Assembly (NCBI GenBank): GCA_035690725.1
Contig: DASSKF010000078.1
Coordinates: forward strand, 1-42,625
Direction: 5' to 3'
Length of the DNA stretch: 42,625 bases
From: DASSKF01 sp035690725
GTDB taxonomy: Bacteria > Actinomycetota > Actinomycetes > Actinomycetales > Dermatophilaceae
The notes under the pieces are model-generated. The model was not told where the DNA came from and did no database searches. It saw only the letters and a program-made list of their open reading frames with translations. Within the stretch, counting starts at the first letter, position 1. The number at the start of each line of letters is the position of its first letter. Made by a program: the position numbers and the translations under genes. Positions 7,965 through 16,272 of this stretch are shown here, piece by piece.

Positions 7965-9341
7965 TCACCGGGTCGCCCCGGTCACCAGCCACCGGTCGGT
8001 GCGCGCGCGCCAGCCCAGGGCCAGCCCGCGCAGCACCATGAACACCACGAACGCCAGCCAGAGCACGATCACCGCGTGCCGCCACGCGCCGACCTGGTCG
8101 GCACCGGACACCAGCGACGGCGTGGCGGCGTGGACCCACAGGACGACCGGCAGGTAGAGCACCAGCACGCCCACCTGCGCGAGGGCCAGCCACCGGTTGT
8201 CCCCGGCGCCGATCAGGACGCCGTCGAGGACGAACACGATCCCCGAGACCGGCTGCGACAGCGCGACCACCAGCAGCGCGGCGGCCAGGGTGGCCTGCAC
8301 CGCGGGGTCGTTGCTGAACACCCGCGGCAGCAGGGTGTGCAGCGCCAGCACTCCGGCACCGAGCACGGCGCCGCACAGCACCCCCCAGCGCACCATGGTG
8401 CGGGTCGCCGACCGTGCTGCGGCGGTGTCCCCGGCGCCGAGGGCCTTGCCGGTCAGCGCCTGCCCCGCGATCGCCAGCGCGTCCAGCGCGAAGGCGAGGA
8501 AGCTCCAGATCGTCGTCGCCACCTGGTGGGCGGCCAGCGGGACGTCGCCCATGCCGGCGGCCACCCAGGTGGTCACCACCATGACGGCCCGCAGCGCGAG
8601 GGTCCGCACCACGAGCGGTATGCCGTCCAGCGCCGCGCGCAGCACCCGCACCGGGTGCGGCCGCAGGCTGGCCTGCAGGCGCCGGGCGTGCCGGGCCACG
8701 ACGACGACCAGGCCGACCGCCATGCCGGTCTGCGCGAGGACGGTGCCGAGGGCCGACCCGGCGATGCCGAGGCCGGCGCCGTAGACGAGCCCGATGTTGA
8801 GCACGATGTTGCCGCCGAAGCCCAGCGCCGACGCCACGAGCGGCGTCTTCGTGTCCTGCAGCCCGCGCAGCACCCCGGTGACCGCGAGGACCACGAGCAT
8901 CCCCGGTATGCCGAACGCGGACACCCGCAGGTAGGTCACCGCGTGCTCGAGGGCCACCGGGCTCGCCCCGAACAGGTGCGCCAGCGGCCGGGCGAGGAGG
9001 GCGACCAGGGCCGTGGTCGCCACACCGAGGGCGACGGCGAGCCAGACCCCGGCGATGCCGGTCGCGACGGCCGTCCGCTCCGAGCCCGCGCCGATCTGCC
9101 GGGCGACGGCGGAGGTGGTGCCGTAGGCGAGGAAGACGAAGACGTTCGCCGCCGTGACCAGGGCCGCGCTGGCGACGCCGAGGCCGGCCAGCTGGGCGGT
9201 GCCCAGGTGGCCGATGATCGCCGAGTCGGCGAGCAGGAAGAGCGGTTCGGCGACCAGTGCGAGGAACGCGGGCACGGCGAGCCGCAGGATCTCCCGGCGC
9301 TGCTCCGCGGGGTCCCGGGTGAGGGGCGGCCGGTCACTCAT
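7965..9341 (-). CDS. MATE family efflux transporter (DinF-like)
   Basis: A 458-residue multidrug and toxin extrusion protein with about twelve membrane segments in two six-helix halves. The N-terminal half contains the DinF-type sequence LALVAEPLFLLADSAIIGHLGTAQLAGLG, and the second half a related LAAHQVATTIWSFLAFALDALAIAGQALTGKALG. Such proteins export cationic or organic compounds driven by proton or sodium flow. The gene lies just upstream of and divergent from dnaB, an arrangement seen in many actinomycete chromosomes. The ATG at 9341 gives the normal DinF start (MSDRPPLTRDPAEQRREILRLAVPAFLAL). The transported substrate cannot be deduced. Confidence 0.92.
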   Translation of the reverse strand: MSDRPPLTRDPAEQRREILRLAVPAFLALVAEPLFLLADSAIIGHLGTAQLAGLGVASAALVTAANVFVFLAYGTTSAVARQIGAGSERTAVATGIAGVWLAVALGVATTALVALLARPLAHLFGASPVALEHAVTYLRVSAFGIPGMLVVLAVTGVLRGLQDTKTPLVASALGFGGNIVLNIGLVYGAGLGIAGSALGTVLAQTGMAVGLVVVVARHARRLQASLRPHPVRVLRAALDGIPLVVRTLALRAVMVVTTWVAAGMGDVPLAAHQVATTIWSFLAFALDALAIAGQALTGKALGAGDTAAARSATRTMVRWGVLCGAVLGAGVLALHTLLPRVFSNDPAVQATLAAALLVVALSQPVSGIVFVLDGVLIGAGDNRWLALAQVGVLVLYLPVVLWVHAATPSLVSGADQVGAWRHAVIVLWLAFVVFMVLRGLALGWRARTDRWLVTGATR

Positions 9342-9755
9342 CCAGCGATCACCCGGGGAAGCCTATGCAGCGGCCGGGCCGGCCCGGAATCCCGCACCCC
9401 GGGACCCGTCCCAACTTTCTTCCGTCCACAGGGAGTGGATGGCGTCTGCGCAGGTCAGGGCGGGTTCCCACCGGAGGCGCACGATTGTGCACAGGGTTGC
9501 CCACAGGACCCTGCACAAGCCGTCCGCAGGGTGTCCACAGCCTCTCCACAGGCTGTCCACAAGGTCCGTTTGTGCCACGCCGAGCCGCGGCTCTAGCGTG
9601 CAGTCCTCCCGTCCGACGCAGCCGGTCGGCATACCGGAGGCGCGGCGGTGCGGCCCTTCCCCTGCGGGGCCGCACCGCCCGTCCTCGAACGTATGTCGGT
9701 GGGCCGTGTTGTGCTGTGCGGGTCCGGTCGGAGCAGGTCGTTGGGAGGGCATTCG
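9342..9755. promoter_or_regulatory. Intergenic region with a cluster of DnaA-box-like 9-mers
   Basis: This 414-bp gap between the divergent MATE and dnaB genes holds no convincing gene. It contains several close matches to the GC-rich actinomycete DnaA box TTGTCCACA, all in the same orientation: CCGTCCACA (9422-9430), TTGTGCACA (9485-9493), TTGCCCACA (9497-9505), GTGTCCACA (9531-9539), CTCTCCACA (9542-9550) and CTGTCCACA (9553-9561). A degenerate reverse box overlaps CCTGCACAA near 9515. Four of the six differ from consensus at one position only. DnaA may regulate dnaB here or be titrated; no dnaA/dnaN genes or AT-rich unwinding region are present, so I do not call an origin. Confidence 0.55.
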
Positions 9756-12700
9756 GTGTCGATCGCGGAGCTGGAGTCACAGTCCTACCAGGATCAGGAC
9801 GGACCCGGGCCGGATCGTCTGCCCCCGCAGGACGCGCACGCCGAGCAGAGCGTCATCGGCGGCATGCTGATGTCGAAGGACGCGATCGCCGACTGCGTCG
9901 AGGTGCTGCGCAGCACCGACTTCTACCGCCCGGCGCACGAGTTCGTCTACGACGCGATCCTCGACCTCTACGGGCGCGGGGAGCCGGCCGACGCGATCAC
10001 CGTGGCGGACGAGCTGACCAAGCGGGGCGACCTGGCCCGCGTGGGCGGCCAGGCCTACCTGCACCAGCTCATCTCCTCGGTGCCCACGGCGGCCAACGCC
10101 GGCTACTACGCGCAGATCGTCGCCGAGCGGGCCGTCCTGCGGCGGCTCGTCGATGCCGGCACGCGCATCGTGCAGATGGGCTTCGGCACCGGCGGCGGCG
10201 ACGTCGAGGACATCGTCAACGCGGCCCAGGCCGAGGTCTACGCGGTCTCCGAGAAGCGGGGCGGGGAGGACTACGCCCCGATCGGCGATATCATCGAGGC
10301 CACGGTCGACGAGATCGAGCACGCGCAGGGCTCCGGCGGCGAGATGATCGGCGTGCCGACCGGGTTCACCGACCTCGACGCGCTGACCAACGGGCTGCAC
10401 CCCGGGCAGATGATCGTCGTCGCGGCCAGACCGGCCGTCGGGAAGGCGCTCGCGCTCGACACGCCGCTGCCCACCCCCGACGGCTGGACGACGATGGGTC
10501 AGGTCGCCGTCGGTGAGCGGCTCCTCGGCGCCGACGGGCAGCCGACCACGGTCGTCGCGGCGACCGACGTGATGAGCGAGCGGCCGTGCTACGAGGTCGA
10601 GTTCTCCGACGGGACGGTCATCGTGGCGGACGGCCAGCACCAGTGGCTCACCGACACCCGCGGGAGCCGCCGTTCCTTCCAGAGCGCGCGGGACCACCGC
10701 AACCGGCAGCGGAACCGGCAGACCTTTGCCGAGGTCCGCACGACCGAGCAGATTCGGGAGACGCTGCGGTGCCGGACCGCGGACGCGCGGCTCAACCACA
10801 GCGTGAAGCTCGCCCGAGCGCTGCAGCTCCCGGAGCAGGACCAGCTGCTTCCGCCGTACGTGCTCGGTGCCTGGCTGGGCGACGGGACGAGCGCGTCGGC
10901 CTCGTTCACCACCGCCGATCAGGGCATCGTCATGCAGCTGGAGGCCGAGGGGCTCCAGGTGTCGCCGACCAGCGCCACGATGCGCTATCGGCTGACCTTC
11001 CCCGTCGAGGAGCTGACCGAGCGGAACCACCACGGCACCGTCCAGGCGTGCTTGCGGACGCTGGGCGTCCTCGGCAACAAGCACATTCCCGCTGAGTACC
11101 TCCGCGGCAGCGAGGCGCAGCGCCGCGCGTTGCTCGCCGGCCTGCTCGACACCGACGGAACCGTGGCGAGCAGCGGCTGTGTGCAGTTCACGACGACCAG
11201 CACACGGTTGGCCGCGGACGTGCACGAGCTCATCGTCAGCCTGGGCTACCGGGTGGGGGAGTCGCGCAAGACGGTGGCCGGCCACGACGAGAGCTCCTCC
11301 ACGGCGTTCACGCTCACCTTCAGCAGCGACGAGGACGTCTTCCTGCTGGAGCGCAAGCGTCTGCTGCACAAGGAGCTGCACAAGGAGCTGCGCAGGGGAG
11401 GGGTCCAGCGGCGGGACTCCCGCTTCATCGTGGACGTCCGCCCCGTCCCGTCCGTCCCCGTGCGTTGCGTGGAGGTCGACAACGACTCCCACCTGTACCT
11501 CGCCGGCCGGTCCATGGTCCCGACGCACAACTCCACCCTCGGACTCGACGTGGCACGGGCGGCCGCGATCAAGAACCACATGGCGACCGCCGTCTTCTCC
11601 CTGGAGATGAGCCGCACCGAGATCACGATGCGACTGCTGTCGGCCGAGGCGCAGATCCAGCTGCAGCACATGCGCAAGGGCACGATGCGCGACGAGGACT
11701 GGACGCGCCTCGCCCGGACGATGGGGGAGGTGTCCGACGCGCCGCTGTTCATCGATGACTCACCCAACATGTCGCTGATGGAGATCCGGTCCAAGTGCCG
11801 ACGGCTCAAGCAGAAGAACAACCTCAAGCTCGTGATCATCGACTACCTGCAGCTGATGACCTCGGGCAAGAAGATCGAGAGCCGGCAGCAGGAGGTCGCC
11901 GAGTTCTCCCGGGCCCTGAAGCTGCTGGCCAAGGAGCTGGAGGTCCCCGTGATCGCGATCTCCCAGCTGAACCGTGGCAGCGAGCAGCGCACGGACAAGC
12001 GGCCGCAGATGAGCGACCTCCGCGAGTCCGGCTGTCTGACTGCGGACACCCGCATCCTGCGCGCAGACACCGGCTCGGAGACCACGCTCGGCGAGCTGCA
12101 CGCATCCGGTGAGCGGGACGTCCCTGTCTGGGCCCTCGACGACTCGCTGCGCTACGTCCGCCGGCACATGACCCACGTCTTCCCGACGGGCACCAAGCCG
12201 GTCTTCCGGCTCACCCTGAGGTCCGGCAAGACGATTCGCGCGACCGAGAACCACCCGTTCCTGGCCTACAACGGCTGGACGCAGCTGGGCGACCTCCGGT
12301 CGGGCGACCGCGTCGCCGTGCCCCGTCACGTCCCGGCTCCCGAGGAGTTCCGCCCTTGGCAGGACGCGGAGGTTGCGTTGCTCGCCCACCAGCTGAGTGG
12401 TGTGACGAGTGCGCCGCCCGCCGGTTCGGTCGTGGGTGAGTGGCTGGGACGCCTCGGTCTCCTCGGCTCGGCACCGGCCGACCGGTTCGTCCCGGGCTCG
12501 TTCGCCCACGCCTCGAAACCCCAGCTCGCGATGCTGATCCGTTCCCTCTGGTCGACGGACGGCGGGGTGCTCGTCGACCGGGACGCCCTCGGCGGTCGCA
12601 TCTGGATCAGCAGCCTGTCCAGGCAGCTGCTCGACGACGTGGCGCGGCTCCTCCTGCGGTTCGGGATCTCCGCGGCGATCCGTGAACGGGGTCGCCGCGA

Positions 12701-13316
12701 CGGCGTGGGCTTCGTCCTCGACGTCGAGGGTGTCGATGACCAGCGCCGGTTCCTGCAGGAGATCGCCGGCCGGCTGAGCCGGGACGGGTCCGCCGGCCGA
12801 CTCCTCGGCATCGTCCGTCGCCAGACATCGGCTCGTGCTGGAGCCGCCGCGGCTGAGGACTCCGCGCTGTGGGGGCGGGCGCGTGCCGTGATCGCGACGC
12901 CGGGCCCGGGCTGTGCAGGACCGGCATCGGAGGACCTCGAGGACAGCGGTGTCCAACCGCTGGGGCGGCTGGCCGCCCTGCTCGAGGAAGCGGACCTCGA
13001 GCTCGATGCGATCAACGACGTGCTGTGGGACGAGGTGGCGTCGGTCGAGTTGGACGGGGCCGAGGAGGTCTATGACGCCACGGTCCTGGGCACCCACAAC
13101 TTCATCGCCAACGGAATCGCGGTCCACAACAGCATCGAGCAGGATGCCGACATGGTGATCCTGATTCACCGGGAGGCCATGTACGAGAAGGAGTCCGCCC
13201 GTGAGGGGGAGGCGGACCTGATCGTGGCCAAGCATCGCAACGGGCCGACCGACACGATCGTCGTCGCCTTCCAGGGCCACTACTCCCGGTTCACCAACAT
13301 GGCGACCAACTTCTAA
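9756..13316 (+). CDS. dnaB: Replicative DNA helicase DnaB with two inteins
   Basis: A 1186-residue precursor of the hexameric replicative helicase; removing two inteins (362 and 366 residues) leaves 458 residues, the normal DnaB size. The N-terminal extein has PPQDAHAEQSVIGGMLM and the primase-interacting domain. The Walker A loop ARPAVGK|ST is split by intein 1 after Lys230. The middle extein carries VFSLEMSRTEITMRLLSAE and the Walker B-type LVIIDYLQLM. Intein 2 follows SDLRESG, and the last 61 residues start SIEQDADMVILIHR. The GTG at 9756 is chosen because GGGAGG precedes it and the protein then begins like other actinomycete DnaBs. Splicing of both inteins is needed for any ATPase activity. 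Confidence 0.95.
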   Translation: MSIAELESQSYQDQDGPGPDRLPPQDAHAEQSVIGGMLMSKDAIADCVEVLRSTDFYRPAHEFVYDAILDLYGRGEPADAITVADELTKRGDLARVGGQAYLHQLISSVPTAANAGYYAQIVAERAVLRRLVDAGTRIVQMGFGTGGGDVEDIVNAAQAEVYAVSEKRGGEDYAPIGDIIEATVDEIEHAQGSGGEMIGVPTGFTDLDALTNGLHPGQMIVVAARPAVGKALALDTPLPTPDGWTTMGQVAVGERLLGADGQPTTVVAATDVMSERPCYEVEFSDGTVIVADGQHQWLTDTRGSRRSFQSARDHRNRQRNRQTFAEVRTTEQIRETLRCRTADARLNHSVKLARALQLPEQDQLLPPYVLGAWLGDGTSASASFTTADQGIVMQLEAEGLQVSPTSATMRYRLTFPVEELTERNHHGTVQACLRTLGVLGNKHIPAEYLRGSEAQRRALLAGLLDTDGTVASSGCVQFTTTSTRLAADVHELIVSLGYRVGESRKTVAGHDESSSTAFTLTFSSDEDVFLLERKRLLHKELHKELRRGGVQRRDSRFIVDVRPVPSVPVRCVEVDNDSHLYLAGRSMVPTHNSTLGLDVARAAAIKNHMATAVFSLEMSRTEITMRLLSAEAQIQLQHMRKGTMRDEDWTRLARTMGEVSDAPLFIDDSPNMSLMEIRSKCRRLKQKNNLKLVIIDYLQLMTSGKKIESRQQEVAEFSRALKLLAKELEVPVIAISQLNRGSEQRTDKRPQMSDLRESGCLTADTRILRADTGSETTLGELHASGERDVPVWALDDSLRYVRRHMTHVFPTGTKPVFRLTLRSGKTIRATENHPFLAYNGWTQLGDLRSGDRVAVPRHVPAPEEFRPWQDAEVALLAHQLSGVTSAPPAGSVVGEWLGRLGLLGSAPADRFVPGSFAHASKPQLAMLIRSLWSTDGGVLVDRDALGGRIWISSLSRQLLDDVARLLLRFGISAAIRERGRRDGVGFVLDVEGVDDQRRFLQEIAGRLSRDGSAGRLLGIVRRQTSARAGAAAAEDSALWGRARAVIATPGPGCAGPASEDLEDSGVQPLGRLAALLEEADLELDAINDVLWDEVASVELDGAEEVYDATVLGTHNFIANGIAVHNSIEQDADMVILIHREAMYEKESAREGEADLIVAKHRNGPTDTIVVAFQGHYSRFTNMATNF
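10446..11531 (+). mobile_element. Intein 1 in DnaB (P-loop site), class 3, with LAGLIDADG endonuclease
   Basis: A 362-residue intein inserted between the Lys and Ser of the Walker A motif, the site used by the mycobacterial DnaB intein, whose start (ALALDTPLPTP) it shares. It begins with Ala rather than Cys or Ser and shows the class 3 signature: Trp67 two residues after the block B His65 (DGQHQW), Cys341 in block F (VRCVEVD), and Thr360 just before the terminal His-Asn (VPTHN). The +1 residue is Ser. The central homing endonuclease retains both dodecapeptide motifs, YVLGAWLGDGT and ALLAGLLDTDGT, with their acidic residues, so it looks intact and potentially active. Confidence 0.92.
12033..13130 (+). 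mobile_element. Intein 2 in DnaB (RESG/SIEQ site), class 1, degraded endonuclease
   Basis: A 366-residue intein between DLRESG and SIEQD, the site also used by the Synechocystis DnaB intein. Splicing residues look complete: Cys1, block B TENH (Thr71, His74), block F/G region ending VHN with His365-Asn366, and Ser as +1. The first endonuclease motif, normally ending in GDG, reads ALLAHQLSGVTSA and lacks the catalytic Asp. Only a remnant of the second motif (LIRSLWSTDGGV) remains. A low-complexity Ala/Arg-rich stretch (TSARAGAAAAEDS) lies further on. I infer that this intein can splice but can no longer home. Confidence 0.9.
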
Positions 13317-13406
13317 CGCGGCCGCCCCTGCCCGCGCCCACCTGACTGCGGGACCACGTCGCTGATCCGGACGCACATCGTCCGCTGGCCGGCATACGAT
13401 GGCTGC

Positions 13407-14009
13407 ATGAGCACCGACACGAGCACCGGGACGTTCGAGGTCAGGCCTCTCACGGCCGAGACCTGGCCGGCCTTCGACGCTCTGGTGCAGCGCCACAACG
13501 GGATCTTCGGGGGCTGCTGGTGCATCGCGTTCCACCCCGACGGCCCCGAACGCGGACAGGGAGCCGAGGCCAACCGGGAGCTGAAGAAGCAGTACGTCGA
13601 GGCCGGTGCGGCCCACGCGGCGCTGGTGACGGACGGCGACGAGGCCATCGCATGGGCGGAGTACGGCACGCCGACCGAGCTGCCCAGCATCCACCACCGC
13701 AAGCAGTACGAGGCCGAGAAGGACGGCGACCCCGACTACCGGATCACCTGCGTCTTCGTCGACAAGAGGTACCGCCGCCAGGGGGTCACCGAGATCGCGA
13801 TCCGGGGCGCCCTCGACCTCATCGCGCAGGCCGGCGGCGGTGTCGTCGAGGCGTATCCGCACGACCTGACGCACCAGACGAAGAAGATGTCCTCGTCGTT
13901 CCTCTACAACGGCACCCGGCGGCTCTACGAACGACTCGGGTTCACGTACGTCCGGCCCAAGGGGCTGAAGAACTGCGTGATGTCGATCGAGGTGCCCGCG
14001 AGGCGCTGA
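13407..14009 (+). CDS. GNAT family N-acetyltransferase
   Basis: A 200-residue protein with a GNAT fold. The acetyl-CoA-binding stretch is visible as ITCVFVDKRYRRQGVTEIAIRGAL, where RRQGV matches the Q/RxxGxG/A pyrophosphate loop in a relaxed form, and the C-terminal part NGTRRLYERLGFTYVRP matches the terminal helix and strand. The unusual N-terminal segment HNGIFGGCWCIAFHP is typical of a subgroup of actinomycete GNATs annotated without known substrate. It lies 90 bases after dnaB and just before the pterin-dehydratase/VOC fusion. Substrate unknown. Confidence 0.85.
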   Translation: MSTDTSTGTFEVRPLTAETWPAFDALVQRHNGIFGGCWCIAFHPDGPERGQGAEANRELKKQYVEAGAAHAALVTDGDEAIAWAEYGTPTELPSIHHRKQYEAEKDGDPDYRITCVFVDKRYRRQGVTEIAIRGALDLIAQAGGGVVEAYPHDLTHQTKKMSSSFLYNGTRRLYERLGFTYVRPKGLKNCVMSIEVPARR

Positions 14010-14041
14010 CACGGGCCCGGTCAGGGATAGGGTCCCGGTCC

Positions 14042-14749
14042 ATGGACATGTTGATGGGTGCGCAGATCGCCGAGGCCGACCTGACCGACTGGCGCAAGCT
14101 GGCCCAGGGCCTGCATGCCCGCTACCTGGTCGACGACTTCGCTGCCGGCGTACGGTTCGTCGCCGCAGTGGGCGAGGCGGGCGACGCGCTGGGCCACCAC
14201 CCGCAGGTGTCGATCGGCGAGGGGTACGTCGACCTCAAGCTGATCACCGACGACGCCATCTACCGCGATGACGAGGGCACCGAGTTCTCGCTCGAGTGGC
14301 CCACCCAACAGGACGTCGACCTCGCGCGCCGGATCACCGAGATCGCCGCCGACCTGGAGATCGACGCCGATCCGGCCTCGGTCAGCGTCATCGAGCTCGG
14401 CCTCGACACGGCGCACTCCGCGACCATCGCCCCCGTGTGGGCCGCCCTGCTGACCGGGACCGCCGAGGCCCAGGGCCACGGGTCTCCCAGCGACGAGATC
14501 CGGGACGCCACGGGACGGGTGCCGAACCTGTGGTTCGGGGACGCCGCCGAGGACGAGACCCCGCGTCAGCGGTTTCATGTCGAGGTCTATGTGGCGCCCG
14601 AGGTGGCCGAGCAGCGGATCGCCGCCGCCCTCAGGGCGGGCGGGACCATCGTGGACGACAGCGACGCGCCCTCGCTCACCGTCATCGCCGACCAAGACGG
14701 CAACACGGGCGTCGTCTGCGTCGACACCTCCGCTGCGAAGCAGGATTGA
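14042..14749 (+). CDS. Pterin-dehydratase-like/VOC fusion protein (copy 1)
   Basis: A 235-residue two-domain protein. Residues 1-105 resemble 4a-hydroxytetrahydrobiopterin dehydratase (ARYLVDDFAAGVRFVAAVGEAGDALGHHP, with the His-His-Pro motif). The segment normally carrying the next catalytic His reads LITDDAIYRDD here, so catalysis by this domain is doubtful. Residues 115-235 resemble a glyoxalase/VOC domain (LWFGDAAEDETPRQRFHVEVYVAPEVAEQRI). The ATG at 14042 is used; Met codons at 14048 and 14054 are alternatives. A second copy at 26725-27372 is clearly paralogous and keeps more of the dehydratase motif. The biochemical role is unknown. An IS630-type element starts 22 bases after the stop. 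Confidence 0.75.
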   Translation: MDMLMGAQIAEADLTDWRKLAQGLHARYLVDDFAAGVRFVAAVGEAGDALGHHPQVSIGEGYVDLKLITDDAIYRDDEGTEFSLEWPTQQDVDLARRITEIAADLEIDADPASVSVIELGLDTAHSATIAPVWAALLTGTAEAQGHGSPSDEIRDATGRVPNLWFGDAAEDETPRQRFHVEVYVAPEVAEQRIAAALRAGGTIVDDSDAPSLTVIADQDGNTGVVCVDTSAAKQD

Positions 14750-14771
14750 ACCCGCCGGCTCACCGGGCTAA

Positions 14772-14800
14772 GTGGTCTCGCTCGTAAGTTCGTCTGGGGT
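14772..14800 (+). repeat. Left terminal inverted repeat of the IS630-type element
   Basis: A 29-bp repeat matching the reverse complement of 16272-16300 with one mismatch (T versus C at the 14th base, in CTCG[T/C]AAG). The transposase stop codon begins at its inner end (14800). Confidence 0.9.
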
Positions 14801-15840
14801 CAGGCGGCGTGAGCGGGACCGGTCTGGGTGGGGCGCTGGTCGAGACGGGTCAGCAGCTCGGTCAGGTCCGCGGTGGTGAACTTCCACTTGAACGGGCCGG
14901 CGGTGGCGTTGTAGTGGACTTCGAAGTCGGCCAGGCGCTCCTCGATCATGGTCAGGTCGGTGAAGTCGTTGGGAGAGACGACTTTTCGTTGGATGATCGA
15001 GAAGAAGATCTCTACCTGGTTGAGCCAAGACGCGTGCACCGGGGTGTGCACCATGACCTGGTCGACCAGCGCGGTGAACGGGACGATGCCGGTGGTGTCC
15101 TCGCATCGTCCGAACACCTGCCCGCGGTGGACGTCGTAGGCGGCCAGGTAGGCCAGCGCGCCACCCCGGTCGTAGTCATGGTTGATGCGCATCATTCTCG
15201 AGCGGCCAGGTGGCAGGCTCGGATGGCAGCGGCAGCGGGCCTGGATCGAGGTCTTCTCATCGGCGGAGATCACGTACTCGTCGGCACCCAAAGGCATCCC
15301 GTCCCACGTCCTGGCGTACAGGTCCAGCACCCGGGCGGCCTTGGCCGCGAAGTTCGGGTCGCGGATGAAGATCCACGACCGGTGCTGCCACGGCTTGATC
15401 GCGTCCTCGGACAACCACCGGCGCACGGTGGGCGCCGACAGCGAGGCGCAGATCCCGCCGGTGACCGCTTGGCGGGCCAGCTCCGGGCACGACCAGCGGG
15501 AGATCGGCACCGAGGCCTGCGCCGGTGGGGTGCAGGCCAGCGCCTTGACCTGCGCGACCTGGACCGGGGTGAACCGTGGCGGGCGCCCGGAACGCTTCGC
15601 ATCGCCCAGTGAGGCCGTCCCCGGGCTGGCCGCCCACCTGTGGCGCCACTTGCGCACCGTGTCCACGCAGCAGGCCACCGTCGCGGCGATCGCCGTGTTG
15701 GACGCTCCGGCGGCGGCCAACAACACGATCCGCGCCCGCAGTACCAGCCGCTGGGCGGTACGCCCGGCGCGGACCAGTCCGGCCAACTCCTCGCGTTGGA
15801 CGTCGGTCAACACGACCACATCCGGACTGGACACAGCCAT
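14800..15840 (-). pseudogene. IS630 family transposase with internal in-frame deletion
   Basis: A 346-residue transposase with an N-terminal helix-turn-helix (LAAAGASNTAIAATVACCVDTVRKWRHRW) and the first DDE residue in YVISADEKTSIQ. The C-terminal motif HASWLNQVEIFFSIIQRKV, holding the catalytic Glu, is present. Between them FTALVDQVM joins directly to VHTPVHASW. In intact relatives I recall roughly 35-40 residues here, including the middle catalytic Asp in a VDNGSSH-type motif. The reading frame stays open, so this is an in-frame deletion giving a catalytically dead product. The start at 15840 is supported by GGGAGG six bases upstream. A longer start at 15870 is possible. Confidence 0.8.
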
Positions 15841-15939
15841 CACAGGCCTCCCGAAGCAACTAAACACCACCAGTCACTTCAGCCTCATGCGTCACCACCG
15901 GTAGTCGCTGTCGACACGCCCATCCGGCAGCATGACCCC

Positions 15940-16272
15940 ATGGCATCCCCACCGGAATCCACCAAGACCTCGCTGCAACAACGGCTCTCGGCCCGCGCCC
16001 GCGAACGGTGGCCACAACTGTCCGGGCTCGACGTACGCTTCCGGTCCAACTTCGCCTACATCACCGCCCGACTCCCCGACGGCGACACCGTCCCACTGAT
16101 GCGGCTGCGCTACGGGGGCTCGGCCGCACGCTGGGGCTTCGCCATCTACCTGGCCAGCAAGAACGGCTACCAAGACTCCGCGCTACCCACCGGCGCATTC
16201 GCCGGCGCCCCCGAAGACGCCCTGGACTGCGCCTGCGGCCTGTACCTGGGCGACCCCACAGCCTGGATCTAA
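15940..16272 (+). CDS. IS passenger protein, hypothetical, 110 aa
   Basis: A 110-residue protein lying inside the terminal repeats of the IS630-type element and divergent from the transposase. The sequence includes SARARERWPQLSGLDVRFRSNFAYITARL, LMRLRYGGSAARWGFAIYLASKNGYQDS and DALDCACGLYLGDPTAWI. I recall similar short hypothetical proteins in many actinomycetes, often near mobile DNA, but know no function. The ATG at 15940 is the only plausible start before the conserved part. The TAA stop overlaps the right terminal repeat by one base, which strongly suggests the gene belongs to the element rather than to the host locus. Confidence 0.75.
   Translation: MASPPESTKTSLQQRLSARARERWPQLSGLDVRFRSNFAYITARLPDGDTVPLMRLRYGGSAARWGFAIYLASKNGYQDSALPTGAFAGAPEDALDCACGLYLGDPTAWI

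Noticed and set aside
9422..9561. DnaA-box cluster as the replication origin
   Set aside because: There is no dnaA, dnaN, rpmH or gyrB nearby and no AT-rich unwinding stretch; a regulatory role upstream of dnaB fits better.
7608..9596. Rightward 662-codon open frame opposite the MATE gene
   Set aside because: Low-complexity Arg/His/Gln/Pro content with no domain; it is the mirror phase of the real MATE gene.
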